Assembly: GCA_905234685.1 (NCBI GenBank)
Contig: CAJOIR010000008.1
Coordinates: forward strand, 1 to 60,498
From: Paludibacteraceae bacterium
Lineage (GTDB): Bacteria > Bacteroidota > Bacteroidia > Bacteroidales > Paludibacteraceae
Direction of reading: 5' to 3'
Length of the DNA stretch: 60,498 nucleotides
Shown: piece after piece, positions 51,779 to 59,622 of the stretch
Position numbering within the stretch: position 1 is the stretch's first letter
How the letters are laid out: every line of letters begins with the position of its first letter
The notes under the pieces: model-generated
What the model saw: only the letters and a program-made list of their open reading frames with translations
Databases searched by the model: none
What the model was told of the DNA's origin: nothing
Position numbers and translations under genes: made by a program

Positions 51779-52810
51779 TCAGAGGTTGAAGAGGAAATCG
51801 AGTGCATCACCGATTTCCTCTTTTTTTGCAGTCTGGTTGATACGGCAGTTGCCCACCTGACGCAGCAGAGAGAAGTTGATGACGTCTGCCGACATGTTCT
51901 TCTTGTCATGACGCATGAACTCTATCAGTTTCTCATAGTCCTTGCAGGCGCACGCAGGCTTTGGATAATGTTCAAGCATGAAGTGAACAACTTGAATCAT
52001 GGTCTGTTTGGGAAACGAGAGTTTGACCATAGAGAGGTATAGTTCTGCCACTATGCCGTACATCACTGCTGTGCCGTGAAGTAGTTTCTGACCCTTGCTC
52101 AGCGAGTATTCCTCAAGCGCATGACCCACTGTATGGCCGAAGTTGAGCGACTTCCTCAAACCTGTCTCCTCGGGGTCTAGGTCCACTATATACTGCTTGA
52201 TGTCTATGCTCCGCTGTATCAGTTCTGCAAGGCTCTCGTAGTCAGGGTTGTCTATGTTAAAAGCAAGAACATGTATTAGTTCCAGTGGCGATGCTATCAG
52301 GGCATGTTTGAGCATCTCCGCATAGCCTGACAGAAGTTGATCGTGAGGCAGAGTGCGGAGAAAAGGAGGATAGATCACTGTGGATTTCGGCTGATAAAAA
52401 ACGCCTATCTCATTTTTCAAACCCTGGTAGTCAAATCCTGTCTTGCCGCCGCATGACGCATCTACCATGGCAAGGAGGGTCGTCGGTATGTTGACAAAGG
52501 GGATCCCGCGCTTGAATGTAGCAGCTGCAAAACCGCCCATGTCGCACAGCACTCCGCCGCCAAGTATAAGCAGAAGTGAGGAGCGTGTTGCATTACCTTT
52601 AATAAGGAAATCCCAGATGCGCTCAACCGTCTCGAGGGTCTTGTATTGCTCACCATCAGGCAGACACAGGATATGCTCAGCTGATATATCTAATGTCTTC
52701 CTGATTTCGCTCAGGCAGTACTGCTGCGAATTGGTGTCAGTCAGAAGATACAAGTCGCGGCTTTCGCTGAGTCCCACTGCGTTGCGAAGGTCTAAGTCAA
52801 GGTCAAACAT
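51779..52810 (-). CDS. aroB: 3-dehydroquinate synthase
   Basis: 343 aa. Second enzyme of the shikimate pathway, NAD- and metal-dependent. Key blocks: GGGVLCDMGGFAAATFKRGI (NAD site), IPTTLLAMVDASCGGKTGFD, GYAEMLKHALI with the metal-ligand Glu, and LNFGHTVGHALEEY with catalytic histidines. It is convergent with the zinc peptidase gene. A minus promoter box TATCTTTG is at 52896-52903, so the 11-bp repeat at 52834 falls in its 5' UTR. Its 3' coding end contains a terminator-like hairpin read from the other strand. Confidence 0.96.
   Translation of the reverse strand: MFDLDLDLRNAVGLSESRDLYLLTDTNSQQYCLSEIRKTLDISAEHILCLPDGEQYKTLETVERIWDFLIKGNATRSSLLLILGGGVLCDMGGFAAATFKRGIPFVNIPTTLLAMVDASCGGKTGFDYQGLKNEIGVFYQPKSTVIYPPFLRTLPHDQLLSGYAEMLKHALIASPLELIHVLAFNIDNPDYESLAELIQRSIDIKQYIVDLDPEETGLRKSLNFGHTVGHALEEYSLSKGQKLLHGTAVMYGIVAELYLSMVKLSFPKQTMIQVVHFMLEHYPKPACACKDYEKLIEFMRHDKKNMSADVINFSLLRQVGNCRINQTAKKEEIGDALDFLFNL
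51791..51827 (+). terminator. Terminator for the zinc peptidase transcript, inside the aroB 3' end
   Basis: A perfect 10-bp stem GAGGAAATCG/CGATTTCCTC (51791-51800 with 51811-51820) and a 10-nt loop are followed by seven T on the plus strand, 55 bp after the zinc peptidase stop. The same bases encode the last residues of aroB on the minus strand. Confidence 0.85.
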
Positions 52811-52833
52811 ATCTACTCTTTGTATATATGGAA

Positions 52834-52855
52834 ATCACTATAGGATCACTATAGG
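52834..52855 (+). repeat. 11-bp tandem repeat, unit ATCACTATAGG, 2 copies
   Basis: Two identical 11-mers start at 52834 and 52845. Read on the other strand they match the 41374 array (CCTATAGTG core). Confidence 0.9.
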
Positions 52856-52895
52856 ACTGTCGTTCTCTCTTTGGCTCGTTTTTTGATTCACACTG

Positions 52896-52903
52896 CAAAG
52901 ATA
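52896..52903 (-). promoter_or_regulatory. -7 box (TATCTTTG) of aroB
   Basis: The minus-strand TATCTTTG lies 85 bp before the aroB start. No TTTG was found at standard spacing. Confidence 0.5.
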
Positions 52904-52918
52904 CAACATTTTTCTTTA

Positions 52919-52950
52919 TTTGCCTATGTTAAATAAAAATCCTATTTTTG
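52919..52950 (+). promoter_or_regulatory. Promoter of the TPR/PD40 gene, nearly leaderless
   Basis: TTTG at 52919-52922, a 20-bp spacer, then TATTTTTG at 52943-52950. The ATG at 52959 is 8 nt after the box. Earlier in-frame starts (TTG 52920, ATG 52926) lie within the promoter. Confidence 0.75.
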
Positions 52951-52958
52951 CATGGTCT

Positions 52959-54359
52959 ATGAGAAGACTTTTTTTGATATTAGTTTCGCTCTGTCTAGTT
53001 TGCTCTCTGTTGTCTGCTCAGTCTGCACAGAAGGCTGACGAACTGTTTTCTGCTCAGCAATATAACGATGCTCTCAAGCAGTATGAGGCTCTCCTCCGCG
53101 TGAGTCCGCAGCAGCAGTTGTATCAGTATCGTTATGCCCGTTGTCTGCAGGAAACAGGCAGAAAGGAAGAGGCTGTCAGGTGGTTTGAAGTCGCTGGAGA
53201 GCGTTACCTCTTGCGTAACTTCTACTTGGCTGGGCTTTATAATGATACATACAGGTTTGATGCGGCGGTTATGACCATAGAGAAATATCTTGCCGCTATT
53301 GACTCCACAAGCGAGCGGTTTGAGGCTGCTAATACCATTCTCAGGGAGGCCAGGAAGGGGGCTAGGTTTATAAAAAGAGTGGACGATATTGTCATAACCG
53401 ATAGTATCATTCTTCCTAAGAAGCGTTTCCTTGAGGCTTATGACCTCTCTTCAGAATGTGGAATCCTCGAGGCGGACACCAATGGAGTGAACTATACTAA
53501 TGCACGTGGAGACAGACGGCTGCTTTCTAAAGATGGGAGGCTGCTCACATGTGAGCGCTTCCTTGACAACTGGTCGCAGTGTGACACCCTGCCTGAGCCT
53601 CTTAATGGAGATTTCTCTTCGGATTATCCATATATGCTATCTGATGGCATCACTATGTATTTCGCTTCCGATGATGCCGCTGGTATGGGAGGATACGACA
53701 TCTTCAAGACTCGGTATAATACTGCTACAAAGACCTGGCTTACACCAGAGAATATTGGTTTTCCTTTCAACTCTCGCAGGAATGACTATATGCTTGCTAT
53801 CGACGAGCAGCGAGGTGTAGGCTTCTTTGCTACTGACCGCAGGACTGCGGATGACAGCGTAACTGTTTATAGATTCCTTTTGAATGAAGAGAAGACAATC
53901 CTTCGTGACACTACTGAGGAGTATGTGCGCAAGGCGGCACAACTCCTGGTATATGGAAGAGCGCTCAATGCAGAGAGCAAGACAGAATACCAAGCAGAGC
54001 AGAGTAGCAGCCATAAAGCAGATACGGCAGAAGCGACTCAAAGGATTATAATCAACGACAGTATTATATATAAATCCCTGCAAGAATTCCGTTCTGACGA
54101 GGCAAGACACCTTGCAGCTGAGTATGCTGATTTGCTGAAGCGAATAGAGGAAGAGTGCCTGTCGCTGGAAGAGAACAGAAGGCTTTTTTCTCAGGCTTCC
54201 GATGATACTCAGAAGTCATCTCTCCGTGCAATCATACTCACACAGGAGAAGACTCTCCGTCTGTTCTCTGCCGACTCGCACCGGTTGTTAAAAGTTCTCA
54301 GACGCGAAGAGTTGAATTCTCTCAATCCCGAAGAATTGAAACCTGTCACTACAGAGTAG
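52959..54359 (+). CDS. Exported TPR and PD40/WD40-like repeat protein
   Basis: 466 aa from the ATG at 52959 (MRRLFLILVSLCLVCSLLSA, signal peptide). TPR-like helices occupy about residues 22-140 (ADELFSAQQYNDALKQYEAL, VSPQQQLYQYRYARCLQETG). A PD40-type beta-propeller segment follows (DYPYMLSDGITMYFASDDA, GGYDIFKTRYN, NIGFPFNSRRNDYMLAIDE). The C-terminal 120 residues are charged coiled coil. The plan is that of Bacteroidota TPR/PD40 envelope proteins such as those with a C-terminal OmpA domain, but no OmpA domain is present. The periplasmic role is unknown. Confidence 0.85.
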   Translation: MRRLFLILVSLCLVCSLLSAQSAQKADELFSAQQYNDALKQYEALLRVSPQQQLYQYRYARCLQETGRKEEAVRWFEVAGERYLLRNFYLAGLYNDTYRFDAAVMTIEKYLAAIDSTSERFEAANTILREARKGARFIKRVDDIVITDSIILPKKRFLEAYDLSSECGILEADTNGVNYTNARGDRRLLSKDGRLLTCERFLDNWSQCDTLPEPLNGDFSSDYPYMLSDGITMYFASDDAAGMGGYDIFKTRYNTATKTWLTPENIGFPFNSRRNDYMLAIDEQRGVGFFATDRRTADDSVTVYRFLLNEEKTILRDTTEEYVRKAAQLLVYGRALNAESKTEYQAEQSSSHKADTAEATQRIIINDSIIYKSLQEFRSDEARHLAAEYADLLKRIEEECLSLEENRRLFSQASDDTQKSSLRAIILTQEKTLRLFSADSHRLLKVLRREELNSLNPEELKPVTTE

Positions 54360-54391
54360 TTCTTACTTTTATTAGACTCATCTCATATCTA

Positions 54392-54421
54392 TATAAAAAA
54401 GCCCTCTTCTCCTGAGAAGAC
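54392..54421 (-). terminator. Minus-strand terminator downstream of glgP
   Basis: Read on the minus strand, the stem TCTTCT/AGAAGA with a 4-nt loop is followed by GGGCTTTTTTATATAG. It is about 300 nt after the glgP stop. Confidence 0.55.
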
Positions 54422-54460
54422 TTGTTTCACAAAGAACAGAAAGCCATTGACGAATGGAGT

Positions 54461-54646
54461 ATGAGAAACGTGGCAATGTGTGCCCAAAGACAGAAAGATA
54501 TACTGATGGATGTCTGGGATGCACTTTGCCAAGGAGGACTGTTCATCTACAACCTCTGTACCTTCATTATTCTCTCGCGATGGCTAAAGACTTTATACCT
54601 TGCTTTTTTTGTAATTTTCTCCGTAACATCTGTTTTTATGCTTTGA
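54461..54646 (+). CDS. Possible small membrane protein or gene remnant
   Basis: 61 codons (MRNVAMCAQRQKDILMDVWD, then a hydrophobic C-terminal helix with LYLAFFVIFSVTSVFML). No family, promoter or strong start signal is visible, and a second frame over the same bases is equally open. The stretch 54360-54719 otherwise holds the glgP-side terminator and an imperfect hairpin CGGGAA/TTCCCG (54655-54685). It may be a chance open frame. Confidence 0.2.
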   Translation: MRNVAMCAQRQKDILMDVWDALCQGGLFIYNLCTFIILSRWLKTLYLAFFVIFSVTSVFML

Positions 54647-54719
54647 TAACAAAACGGGAACTCCCGTATTGAACAGGAATTCCCGTATTGATAGAAACAA
54701 GTGTCTCTCAGCAACCTTG

Positions 54720-57284
54720 TCAACTTATCCACCTTACATAGCAGAAGTCCATGCGGTGCGGCAGGTCTGCGTTCTTCGGGAACATACGGAATCCGAATTT
54801 CAGTCCTCCTGCATAGTCGAGCAAGTAGTCTGTCTCGAAGTACATACGGCTGCCTTCTGTCCGCACGAGCGATAGTTCTTCGACTTCATACAACTTGTCA
54901 TTGTTGTGAAGCGAGGTGCGCACTGCCACGAGCTCCACGCCAATGCCATTGTCATGAAGGTCTTTTGTGTCTATCTCAACTGACACTTTGAACTTGTCAC
55001 CCACATTCGGGTTATTAAGCATTGCATCAGGCATGTTGACAGAAATGACCTCTATATCATCCCAGTGTGCGACCATGTTCATTTTCCATGCTGCTATCTC
55101 GCGTGCCTTCTTGTAGTTGTTTGCAATGAGGTATGCGTGACGCTTTGCCTGCTTGTTGTAGAACTTCTCGAAGTAGTCATCCATCATGCGCTTGGTGGTG
55201 AACCGCGGTGTGATTTTTGTTACGGAGTTCTTTATTGTCTGTATCCACTCTGGTGAGTAGCCTTTCGAGTTGCGAGCGTAATACATCGGTATTATCTGCT
55301 TTTCAAGCAGCATATAGATGGTGGCAGCATCCAGTTGGTCCTGGTGAGCCTGATTCTCATAGGTGCGTTTCTCTGTCAGAGCCCAGCCGGCTCCCGGCAC
55401 GTAGCCTTCTAGCCACCAGCCGTCAAGCACTGAGAAATTCAGTACGCCGTTCATCTGTGCTTTCTCGCCTGATGTGCCGGATGCCTCCAATGGACGGGTT
55501 GGTGTGTTGAGCCAGATGTCCACACCAGAAACAAGACGCTTTGCAAGGCGCATATCGTAGTTCTCAAGGAAGATTATCTTTCCGAGGAACTGAGGCATAC
55601 GGCTTATCTCTATTATACGCTTGATGAGCGCCTGACCACCTCCGTCTGCGGGATGAGCCTTTCCTGTAAAGAGGAACTGAACAGGCCTGTCGGGGTTGTT
55701 CACAAGGCGCTCCAGACGCTCAAGGTCAGTGAACAGCAGATGAGCTCTCTTATATGTTGCGAAGCGGCGGCCAAAGCCGATAATCAGTGTGTCCGGACTC
55801 ATCTCGTTCACTGCGCGAACTATTCTTGCAGGGTCACCCTGCGACTTCATCCAGTTGTCCCTGAACTGAACACGGATATAGTCTATGAGCTTGCGTTTTA
55901 GCATCATACGTGTCTCCCATATCATATCCTCTGGCAGGTCATTGAATGGAGCCCACATGGCAGGATTAGACTGGTCTCTGTACCACTCCTTCGGGAAGTT
56001 TTCGAAATAGACTTTCTTCCACTCCGATGCAGCCCAAGTAGGCATGTGAACGCCGTTCGTCACATAACTTACATGCAGTTCTTCCGGAAAATAGCCGGGC
56101 CAGATAGGTGCGAACATCTTCTTCGACACCTCACCGTGAAGACGGCTGACACCGTTCACTTCCTGTGAGCAGTTGCATGCAAACACCGACATGGAGAACT
56201 TCTCCTGAGTGCCAGGGTGCTCTCTACCCATGTCGATAAACTCGTTCCAGTCTATGCCCAGTTTCTGTGGGTACTCGCTCATATACTTATAGAACAGACC
56301 TTCCTCGAAGGCGTCGTGACCTGCCGGAACAGGTGTATGACAGGTATAGAGAGATGAGGAGCGAACCACTTCGAAAGCCTCGTATACGTTGAGCCCTTCT
56401 TCCTGAACAAGGTCAACCAGACGCTGTATGTTGATAAAGGCTGCATGACCCTCGTTGCAGTGATATACGTCTTTCTTGATGCCGAGTTTTTTCAGTGCTA
56501 GTATACCGCCTATACCGAGCATTATCTCCTGTTTTATACGGTTCTCCCAGTCACCGCCATACAGTTGGTGGGTGATGCTGCGATCCCATTCGGAGTTCAG
56601 GTCATTGTCTGTGTCAAGCAGATACAGATTGATGCGTCCTACTGCCACTTTCCAGAGGTATGCATGAACCTCTCTACCGGGGTATGGCACATCAATAACC
56701 ATGGGAGTGCCATCTTCGTTTTTCACTTGTGAAAGAGGTAAATTGGAGAAATTCTGTGCTTCATAGTTGGCTATCTGCTGACCTTCTGGCGAGAGGGTCT
56801 GTGTGAAGTAGCCGTAGCGGTATAGGAAGCCGACTGCCGTCATATCTACGTTGCAGTCCGATGCCTCTTTCAGGTAGTCGCCTGCAAGGATGCCCAGACC
56901 GCCGCTGTATATCTTCAGCACATGCGTAAGACCGTATTCCATTGAGAAATAGGCTATGCTCGGCTTTGAGTGGTCTTTGGGTTCATCCATATATGTACGA
57001 TAGTCTGCATAGGTCTTGTTGAGTTGCTGCATGAACTGCTCGTCTTTGCCAAGTTCCACCAGTTTCTCATAACTGATGATGTTGAGCAGGACTACGGGAT
57101 TCGATAGTGCCTTGTGCCATGCGTCATTGTCTATATAGCGGAAGATATTCTTTGCATCTGCATTCCACACCCACCAGAGGTTGTATGCCAACTCTTCCAG
57201 TTTCTTGAGGTTTTCAGGCAGATTCTGGTGAACATTGATCTCTTTCCATGATGCCTGATTGACATTGCTTACTTTGATTTTCAT
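54720..57284 (-). CDS. glgP: Alpha-glucan (glycogen) phosphorylase
   Basis: 854 aa, GT35 of the AgpA-like type with an N-terminal DUF3417 region (ELAYNLWWVWNADAKNIFRY). Phosphorylase blocks: SMEYGLTHVLKIYSGGLGIL, HCNEGHAAF, VSYVTNGVHMPTW, the KRAHLLFTDL region, TPTRPLEASGTSGEKAQMNG with the PLP-binding Lys, and VLDGWWLEGY. It releases glucose-1-phosphate from glycogen. A minus box TACCTTTG is at 57338-57345. It is remote from the other glycogen genes in the window. Confidence 0.96.
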   Translation of the reverse strand: MKIKVSNVNQASWKEINVHQNLPENLKKLEELAYNLWWVWNADAKNIFRYIDNDAWHKALSNPVVLLNIISYEKLVELGKDEQFMQQLNKTYADYRTYMDEPKDHSKPSIAYFSMEYGLTHVLKIYSGGLGILAGDYLKEASDCNVDMTAVGFLYRYGYFTQTLSPEGQQIANYEAQNFSNLPLSQVKNEDGTPMVIDVPYPGREVHAYLWKVAVGRINLYLLDTDNDLNSEWDRSITHQLYGGDWENRIKQEIMLGIGGILALKKLGIKKDVYHCNEGHAAFINIQRLVDLVQEEGLNVYEAFEVVRSSSLYTCHTPVPAGHDAFEEGLFYKYMSEYPQKLGIDWNEFIDMGREHPGTQEKFSMSVFACNCSQEVNGVSRLHGEVSKKMFAPIWPGYFPEELHVSYVTNGVHMPTWAASEWKKVYFENFPKEWYRDQSNPAMWAPFNDLPEDMIWETRMMLKRKLIDYIRVQFRDNWMKSQGDPARIVRAVNEMSPDTLIIGFGRRFATYKRAHLLFTDLERLERLVNNPDRPVQFLFTGKAHPADGGGQALIKRIIEISRMPQFLGKIIFLENYDMRLAKRLVSGVDIWLNTPTRPLEASGTSGEKAQMNGVLNFSVLDGWWLEGYVPGAGWALTEKRTYENQAHQDQLDAATIYMLLEKQIIPMYYARNSKGYSPEWIQTIKNSVTKITPRFTTKRMMDDYFEKFYNKQAKRHAYLIANNYKKAREIAAWKMNMVAHWDDIEVISVNMPDAMLNNPNVGDKFKVSVEIDTKDLHDNGIGVELVAVRTSLHNNDKLYEVEELSLVRTEGSRMYFETDYLLDYAGGLKFGFRMFPKNADLPHRMDFCYVRWIS

Positions 57285-57337
57285 ATATAAGATAATTTTA
57301 ATTATCTGAGTTTATGATGCCTTCACGAAAGGCGGCG

Positions 57338-57345
57338 CAAAGGTA
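57338..57345 (-). promoter_or_regulatory. -7 box (TACCTTTG) of glgP
   Basis: The minus-strand TACCTTTG lies 53 bp before the glgP start. No TTTG was found at standard spacing. Confidence 0.5.
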
Positions 57346-57372
57346 GTGAAAAACTATGACATTTGAAAATAT

Positions 57373-59622
57373 TTATTCTTCATCTTTCATTTCCGATGTT
57401 ACCTCATAGCGTTCCTGACCTTTGTATGACATGAGGTTGTCGCGGCTGTCAGTTGTTATTGTTATACGCTTTTCACGTATGTCTTGCTGCTTAGTCATGT
57501 ATCTTGTCAAAATTCTGTTTCTTATCTCTGCCTGCCTGAGTACTTGGCTTTCCAGTGAGTCCTGAGTGTAATACTCCACAGCTCTGGCTGTCAGTGTGCC
57601 CCGTTTTGGGAGCAATGGGTCGGCATATTGCCTGAATTGCGGGTCAGTGTTGGCTATCTTCTGTATCTTCTCTATGTCAAGCAGAGTCAGTGAGCCTATA
57701 GCATCGGAGTTGCTATGCTTATAGTACTCCCGTTTGATGTTGAAGAGAGCTTGTTCCTCTATGGCATGCTTGAGGTTGAACTGCTGTGTCATCTTCAGTG
57801 AAAGGTCATCCTGCTCATGCATCATCTGTGCTATCAGGTCCAGTTTCTGGTATTGCTCAAGCCCGAGGTCAGGTTGCATAAGATTTATTGACATCTGGCT
57901 CAGGTCACCTGCATTGATGTTGTGAGCCTGTGCCATTGCCACAAATGGTGCTGCTGTTGCTTTTAGTATCAGGTTGCCTATGGCGAGACCTATCACCTTG
58001 CCGAGAGAGAATTTAGGCTCCTTCAGGTCGCCTACCACCGGTACTTCCAAGAGTATCTTGCCGTTTACGTCTGTCATTAGGGCAACTGCTGACTTCAGAG
58101 GTATATTCTTGAGTTCTGCATCAAGACGGTTCTGCTTCCTGCCCAGATGCAGGTCGAAGATCTCTATCTTCTGCAGACCGTCTATCTGACCCTTCTGCAG
58201 ACTGTTGTCACTTGTCAGTGAGAGTGTACCTTTCTTAACAGGATAGGCAAACATGTATTCTGTCCAAGGCGAGAGGTCTTCAAGTTGTACATTTCGCAAC
58301 ATTGCTACTATACGCGAGTCTTTCTTCATTATGTTAAGACTGCCTCTTAGATTGAGCATCATGCTGCCTCCTTTGGGAAGTGAGGCATTGAGCAGTATAT
58401 GGTTCTGCCCGTCAAGAGTGAGGTCTTTGGCTGTTGCACTCAGTGCTCTAATACGGTAGTTGAATTTGGAGAATAGTGTCTTGTCTGTGTAGTTGACGTT
58501 TGAGTTGCGCAAGGCAAACATCCCTATATTAAGAGATGGAGATTTCCCTGTGAAACTGCTTTGAGTGGCACTTTCCTCTTCTGTGGCAGTAGCAGTGGTG
58601 TCTGTTGCTTGAGGCAGTTCTTTCTTCTCTGGTGAGAGCAGGCGGCTGATGGTATTGCCTTGTTTGTCTCGGGTTATGTTGAGAGCCATGCTGTCTATAA
58701 CTACACTGTCGAAGTCAAGAGTCATGTCCTTTAGTGCTATACGCTTGATACCGACATCTATTCTGTCAACTTCTGCAACCGACTTTCTGTCTTTGTCACG
58801 TATATCAAGACCGTCAATATTAATGTTGCCTTGCATTTCCACTCCCGTAACGTCATCCAGAATGCCGTGGGCTACCAGATGTGCTCCCAGCATGCCGTCA
58901 AGGCCTTCTGTTGCAAGGTAATCCTGTGCAAGAGGCATGAAGGTGTGCAGGTCAATGTTATGCAGGTCAGCTATGAGTGAATACATGTTGCTCTGCATGT
59001 TATATGCTCCTCGCAGTATTACAGTGCCTGCATCATCAGGCAGGTCAAACCGAAGACCTGCGTCGGTCTGTCCTGCTCCGAATTGCAGACCGGGCACTAC
59101 CAGATGTAGATGCTCAAACTGCCAGTGTTGTGCGCGGCTCTTGTCATCGTATGCGAAGTTGCCTTCATAGAGACGTATGTCATTCAGGCTGATACGCCAT
59201 GCCGAAGGAGTGGTGTCCTGCACTGCTGTGGAGTCATCTGAGGAAAAACGCTGGGGCAGGTCAGAGAAGTTGAAGCGTGACCCGTCGCTCCATATATTCA
59301 CATTAAAGTCGGTAAGGTGGATATGTCTCAAATAGACGTGTTTGCCTATGAGTCTTGGCAGGCTGATACTCACCGATAGGTCTTGCCAGCCTACGAACTC
59401 TGTAGTGTCGCCTTCGTCTGTGACATGAAGGTCTTTTATATGCACTCTGCCTGTGAGGACACTCACGCTTAGGCTGCCGATGCTTACCTGCCTGCCTATC
59501 CATGCCTCACTGTTATTCTCAATAACCAACTTGGCTATAGGAGAGCCTACAAAGCGGATTACAAGTAGCAGTGCCGCAATGCACGCCACTATGGTAATTG
59601 TAATTTTCCAACCTCTTTTCAT
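57373..59622 (-). CDS. AsmA-like DUF748 protein
   Basis: 749 aa. One N-terminal transmembrane helix (ITITIVACIAALLLVIRFVG) is followed by a long, beta-rich periplasmic region. It contains AsmA/DUF748-type repeats: VSIGSLSVSVLTGRVHIKDL, LRHIHLTDFNVNIW, LNIGMFALRNSNVNYTDKTL and a late LLEVPVVGDLKEPKFSLGKV. These proteins may bridge the periplasm and move phospholipid, but the role here is inference. It overlaps the stop of the DUF6340 gene by one base (TAATG), so the two are coupled. Confidence 0.88.
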   Translation of the reverse strand: MKRGWKITITIVACIAALLLVIRFVGSPIAKLVIENNSEAWIGRQVSIGSLSVSVLTGRVHIKDLHVTDEGDTTEFVGWQDLSVSISLPRLIGKHVYLRHIHLTDFNVNIWSDGSRFNFSDLPQRFSSDDSTAVQDTTPSAWRISLNDIRLYEGNFAYDDKSRAQHWQFEHLHLVVPGLQFGAGQTDAGLRFDLPDDAGTVILRGAYNMQSNMYSLIADLHNIDLHTFMPLAQDYLATEGLDGMLGAHLVAHGILDDVTGVEMQGNINIDGLDIRDKDRKSVAEVDRIDVGIKRIALKDMTLDFDSVVIDSMALNITRDKQGNTISRLLSPEKKELPQATDTTATATEEESATQSSFTGKSPSLNIGMFALRNSNVNYTDKTLFSKFNYRIRALSATAKDLTLDGQNHILLNASLPKGGSMMLNLRGSLNIMKKDSRIVAMLRNVQLEDLSPWTEYMFAYPVKKGTLSLTSDNSLQKGQIDGLQKIEIFDLHLGRKQNRLDAELKNIPLKSAVALMTDVNGKILLEVPVVGDLKEPKFSLGKVIGLAIGNLILKATAAPFVAMAQAHNINAGDLSQMSINLMQPDLGLEQYQKLDLIAQMMHEQDDLSLKMTQQFNLKHAIEEQALFNIKREYYKHSNSDAIGSLTLLDIEKIQKIANTDPQFRQYADPLLPKRGTLTARAVEYYTQDSLESQVLRQAEIRNRILTRYMTKQQDIREKRITITTDSRDNLMSYKGQERYEVTSEMKDEE

